From NCBI GenBank assembly GCA_016935035.1, contig JAFGRR010000472.1, forward strand, positions 1 through 6,939: a stretch of DNA of 6,939 nucleotides, read 5' to 3'. The stretch is from Phycisphaerae bacterium (lineage in GTDB: Bacteria > Planctomycetota > Phycisphaerae > UBA1845 > Fen-1342). Under the pieces are notes generated by a model, which was not told the origin of the DNA, made no database searches, and was given only the letters and a program-made list of their open reading frames with translations. Made by a program: the position numbers and the translations under genes. Below, piece by piece: positions 5,608 to 6,939 of this stretch; the stretch's first letter is position 1; each line of letters begins with the position of its first letter.

Positions 5608-6939
5608 TCACGGCGCGGTCGGACGGTCGCGGTGGCGGTCCACGATGCAGAAGAAGCCGAACGGCTCGGCGCTTTCGTTGCGCAGCTGATGGACGGCGCC
5701 GGGCGGGGTATATGCGACGTCGTGCGGCGTCAGGGCGATGTGCTGGTCGTCGAGTGTTAGTACGCCGGCGCCGCGGGCACAGATGATGGCGTGAATGTGC
5801 TGGTGTTTTTCGAGGCTGGTGTAGCCGCCGGGGGCGATCTCGAAATAGCGTACATCGAACGCGGCCGGTTCGCCGGTTTTGCCCAGCAGCTCGGTGCGCG
5901 TGACGTTGTCGAAGGGTAGCTCTTGCGTGCCCTTGTAGAGCGTCGGCGTGCGGCCGTCCCATGTGAAATCGGGGTTGAAGGGCAGGTGCGGCAGCACGCG
6001 TGCGTTTGCGTCGGCGCCCGGAAGCTCACAGGTACTGAGGTGGCCGGCACGATCGGGCGTAAGGTCGCGCTGGGGCTCGACCAGTCGCGGAGCAAACGGC
6101 TCGCTGAGGCGGCGCAAAAACGTGGCCGTGCTGTCGCGCAGATTGTCTGAGTGCGCGAGCAACGCGCCACCGATCAGGAAAACCGCGTCAGCGCCGTACA
6201 TCTTCGTCATGCTCGGAAGGTTGTCGAAGCGCATGCCGCCGGCGGGCACGGGCAGGGCGGGCTTCAGGTTGCCGAGCGGCTCGAAGAGGTGCTGTCCGAT
6301 GCCCAGGCACTCTTCCTCGGTGAACGAGAAACGCCCGCCGTGGTTTGGGTAGACCGATGCGTCGGCCCCGGCGAGCCGCAGCAGCTTGCCGAGCAGTATC
6401 GCCGGTGCGATGCCGTGTTCGCGGTCGTGCATGAACGTGCCCGACCAGGCCGGGTGAGCCATGAAGGCCAGCGCGTAGCGTTCGGCGAGATCGCGCAGCG
6501 CGTCGAGCCCGGTGATGAACGGGCAGACCAGCACGCCGCGGATGCCGAGATTCAGCACGAAACGCACTTGGCGTTCGAGTTGATCGACCGTTGGCAGCAG
6601 GGCGGGAAAGTACAGAGTATTGCGCCCGGTTTGCGAGTTGGCGTCGCGGACGGCGTCCTGACAGGCGGCGACGCGGCGCTCGAACTGGTCGGCGGTGACG
6701 TCGATCAGGTTGTGGTCATCCTTGATGATGTCGCCGCCGCCGAGCGCGAAATCGCGTGCCAGGCTGGCCAGGTGTTCGACGGTCGCGCCGCGCGGCTTGA
6801 TGGCCGTCGCAAGTAGTGGGCGATCGTAGACGCCGAGCAACGCGCGAATCCCCGCGGTGCCGAAGTTCGGGCCGTGGAAACGCGACACGAAGTCGGCCGG
6901 CAGCGCGATATCCACAATGCGGATCTTGTTCTTGATAGA
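5608..6939 (-). CDS. RuBisCO-like protein (form IV) fused to C-terminal cupin, 5'-truncated
   Basis: The frame is open to the right edge, where it still encodes family sequence (KNKIRIVDIALP), so the GTG at 6915 is internal and the N-terminal RuBisCO domain lies outside. Numbering from that GTG, residues 14-270 form the RuBisCO large-subunit barrel: GPNFGTAGIRALLGV, RPLLATAIKP (Lys40, equivalent of Lys175), IIKDDH (Lys65 equals the carbamylated Lys201, Asp67 equals Asp203, His68 replaces Glu204), MAHPA, NHGGRFSF in the loop-6 region, PAGGM (Ser379 to Ala) and IGGALL. Residues about 353-427 are a cupin: YFEIAPGGY, HQHIH (371-375), and motif 2 PPGAVHQLRN, ending CIVDRHRDRP. The barrel best resembles the branch containing the Rhodospirillum rubrum enzyme that isomerises 5-methylthioribulose-1-phosphate. 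There, a separate cupin (Rru_A2000) acts next on 1-methylthioxylulose-5-phosphate. A bifunctional methylthioadenosine-isoprenoid shunt enzyme is therefore the leading inference. CO2 fixation is unlikely. Branch placement is from memory of motifs, not a tree. Confidence 0.88.
   Translation of the reverse strand, partial: SIKNKIRIVDIALPADFVSRFHGPNFGTAGIRALLGVYDRPLLATAIKPRGATVEHLASLARDFALGGGDIIKDDHNLIDVTADQFERRVAACQDAVRDANSQTGRNTLYFPALLPTVDQLERQVRFVLNLGIRGVLVCPFITGLDALRDLAERYALAFMAHPAWSGTFMHDREHGIAPAILLGKLLRLAGADASVYPNHGGRFSFTEEECLGIGQHLFEPLGNLKPALPVPAGGMRFDNLPSMTKMYGADAVFLIGGALLAHSDNLRDSTATFLRRLSEPFAPRLVEPQRDLTPDRAGHLSTCELPGADANARVLPHLPFNPDFTWDGRTPTLYKGTQELPFDNVTRTELLGKTGEPAAFDVRYFEIAPGGYTSLEKHQHIHAIICARGAGVLTLDDQHIALTPHDVAYTPPGAVHQLRNESAEPFGFFCIVDRHRDRPTAP
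5635..5859 (-). other. Cupin domain within the RuBisCO-like fusion
   Basis: This part encodes a single double-stranded beta-helix (cupin) in the same uninterrupted frame as the barrel. Candidate metal ligands are His371, His373 and His375 (codons 5791-5805) and His409 of motif 2, where the P-x-G-x2-H-x3-N pattern is perfect. The Glu expected 3-4 residues after HxH in the canonical motif 1 is replaced by a hydrophobic residue, and a third His (HxHxH) is available instead. A linker of about 80 residues rich in Pro, Asp and Thr (about 271-352) separates it from the barrel; its second half, with WDGR...LYK and VTRTELL, probably belongs to the cupin subfamily's own N-terminal strand region. Confidence 0.85.

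Noticed and set aside
5453..5962. - strand Arg/Pro-rich frame overlapping both the cupin and VOC regions
   Set aside because: Composition typical of an out-of-frame read of GC-rich genes, and it would overlap two well-supported genes.
6151..6816. Long + strand frame antisense to the RuBisCO-like barrel
   Set aside because: The - strand carries the conserved RuBisCO motifs without interruption; the + strand translation is low-complexity and matches no family.
6913..6915. GTG as the true start of the RuBisCO-like gene
   Set aside because: The frame continues upstream with family-like residues to the window edge, and a start here would remove the N-terminal RuBisCO domain that completes the active site across the dimer.
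5608..6939. Genuine CO2-fixing RuBisCO
   Set aside because: Glu204 is His, Lys177 is Arg, Ser379 is Ala and loop 6 is altered, and no small subunit or phosphoribulokinase gene is present in the window.

Overview
The window is a GC-rich bacterial segment with four protein-coding genes and no RNA genes, insertion sequences, CRISPR arrays or tandem repeats that I can see. High GC, a very large membrane-anchored DUF3857/transglutaminase-like protein, a prokaryotic Thi4-type thiazole synthase and a RuBisCO-like protein point to an environmental bacterium. A Planctomycetota- or Chloroflexota-like lineage is my guess, but nothing here fixes the taxonomy.

Layout, left to right: (1) the C-terminal part of a Thi4-family thiazole synthase on the + strand, cut by the left edge; (2) a 114-bp convergent spacer with a weak hairpin; (3) a 1365-residue multidomain protein on the - strand, with four membrane segments, two PsbP/DUF1795-like domains, a TPR region, and a DUF3857 plus transglutaminase-like domain with an apparently intact Cys-His-Asp triad; (4) a divergent intergenic region of about 390 bp with several inverted repeats but no confident promoter or known riboswitch; (5) a small VOC-superfamily (glyoxalase/dioxygenase fold) protein on the + strand; (6) a convergent - strand gene only 13 bp away, cut by the right edge, which encodes a RuBisCO-like protein (form IV) barrel fused in frame to a C-terminal cupin domain.

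The most interesting item is the RuBisCO-like/cupin fusion. In Rhodospirillum rubrum a separate RuBisCO-like protein and a separate cupin catalyse consecutive steps of the methylthioadenosine-isoprenoid shunt: isomerisation of 5-methylthioribulose-1-phosphate to 1-methylthioxylulose-5-phosphate, then demethylthiolation to 1-deoxyxylulose-5-phosphate. A single polypeptide with both folds would fit a bifunctional enzyme for these two steps. The RuBisCO-like domain has a KDDH motif where true RuBisCO has KDDE, so it is very unlikely to fix CO2.

A second point is the Thi4 protein: the residue that is Cys in suicidal yeast Thi4 and His in archaeal sulfide-dependent enzymes appears to be Pro, while the neighbouring Asp and His metal ligands are retained. 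The gene orientations (convergent, divergent, convergent) show no operon within the window, so the four genes need not share a function.
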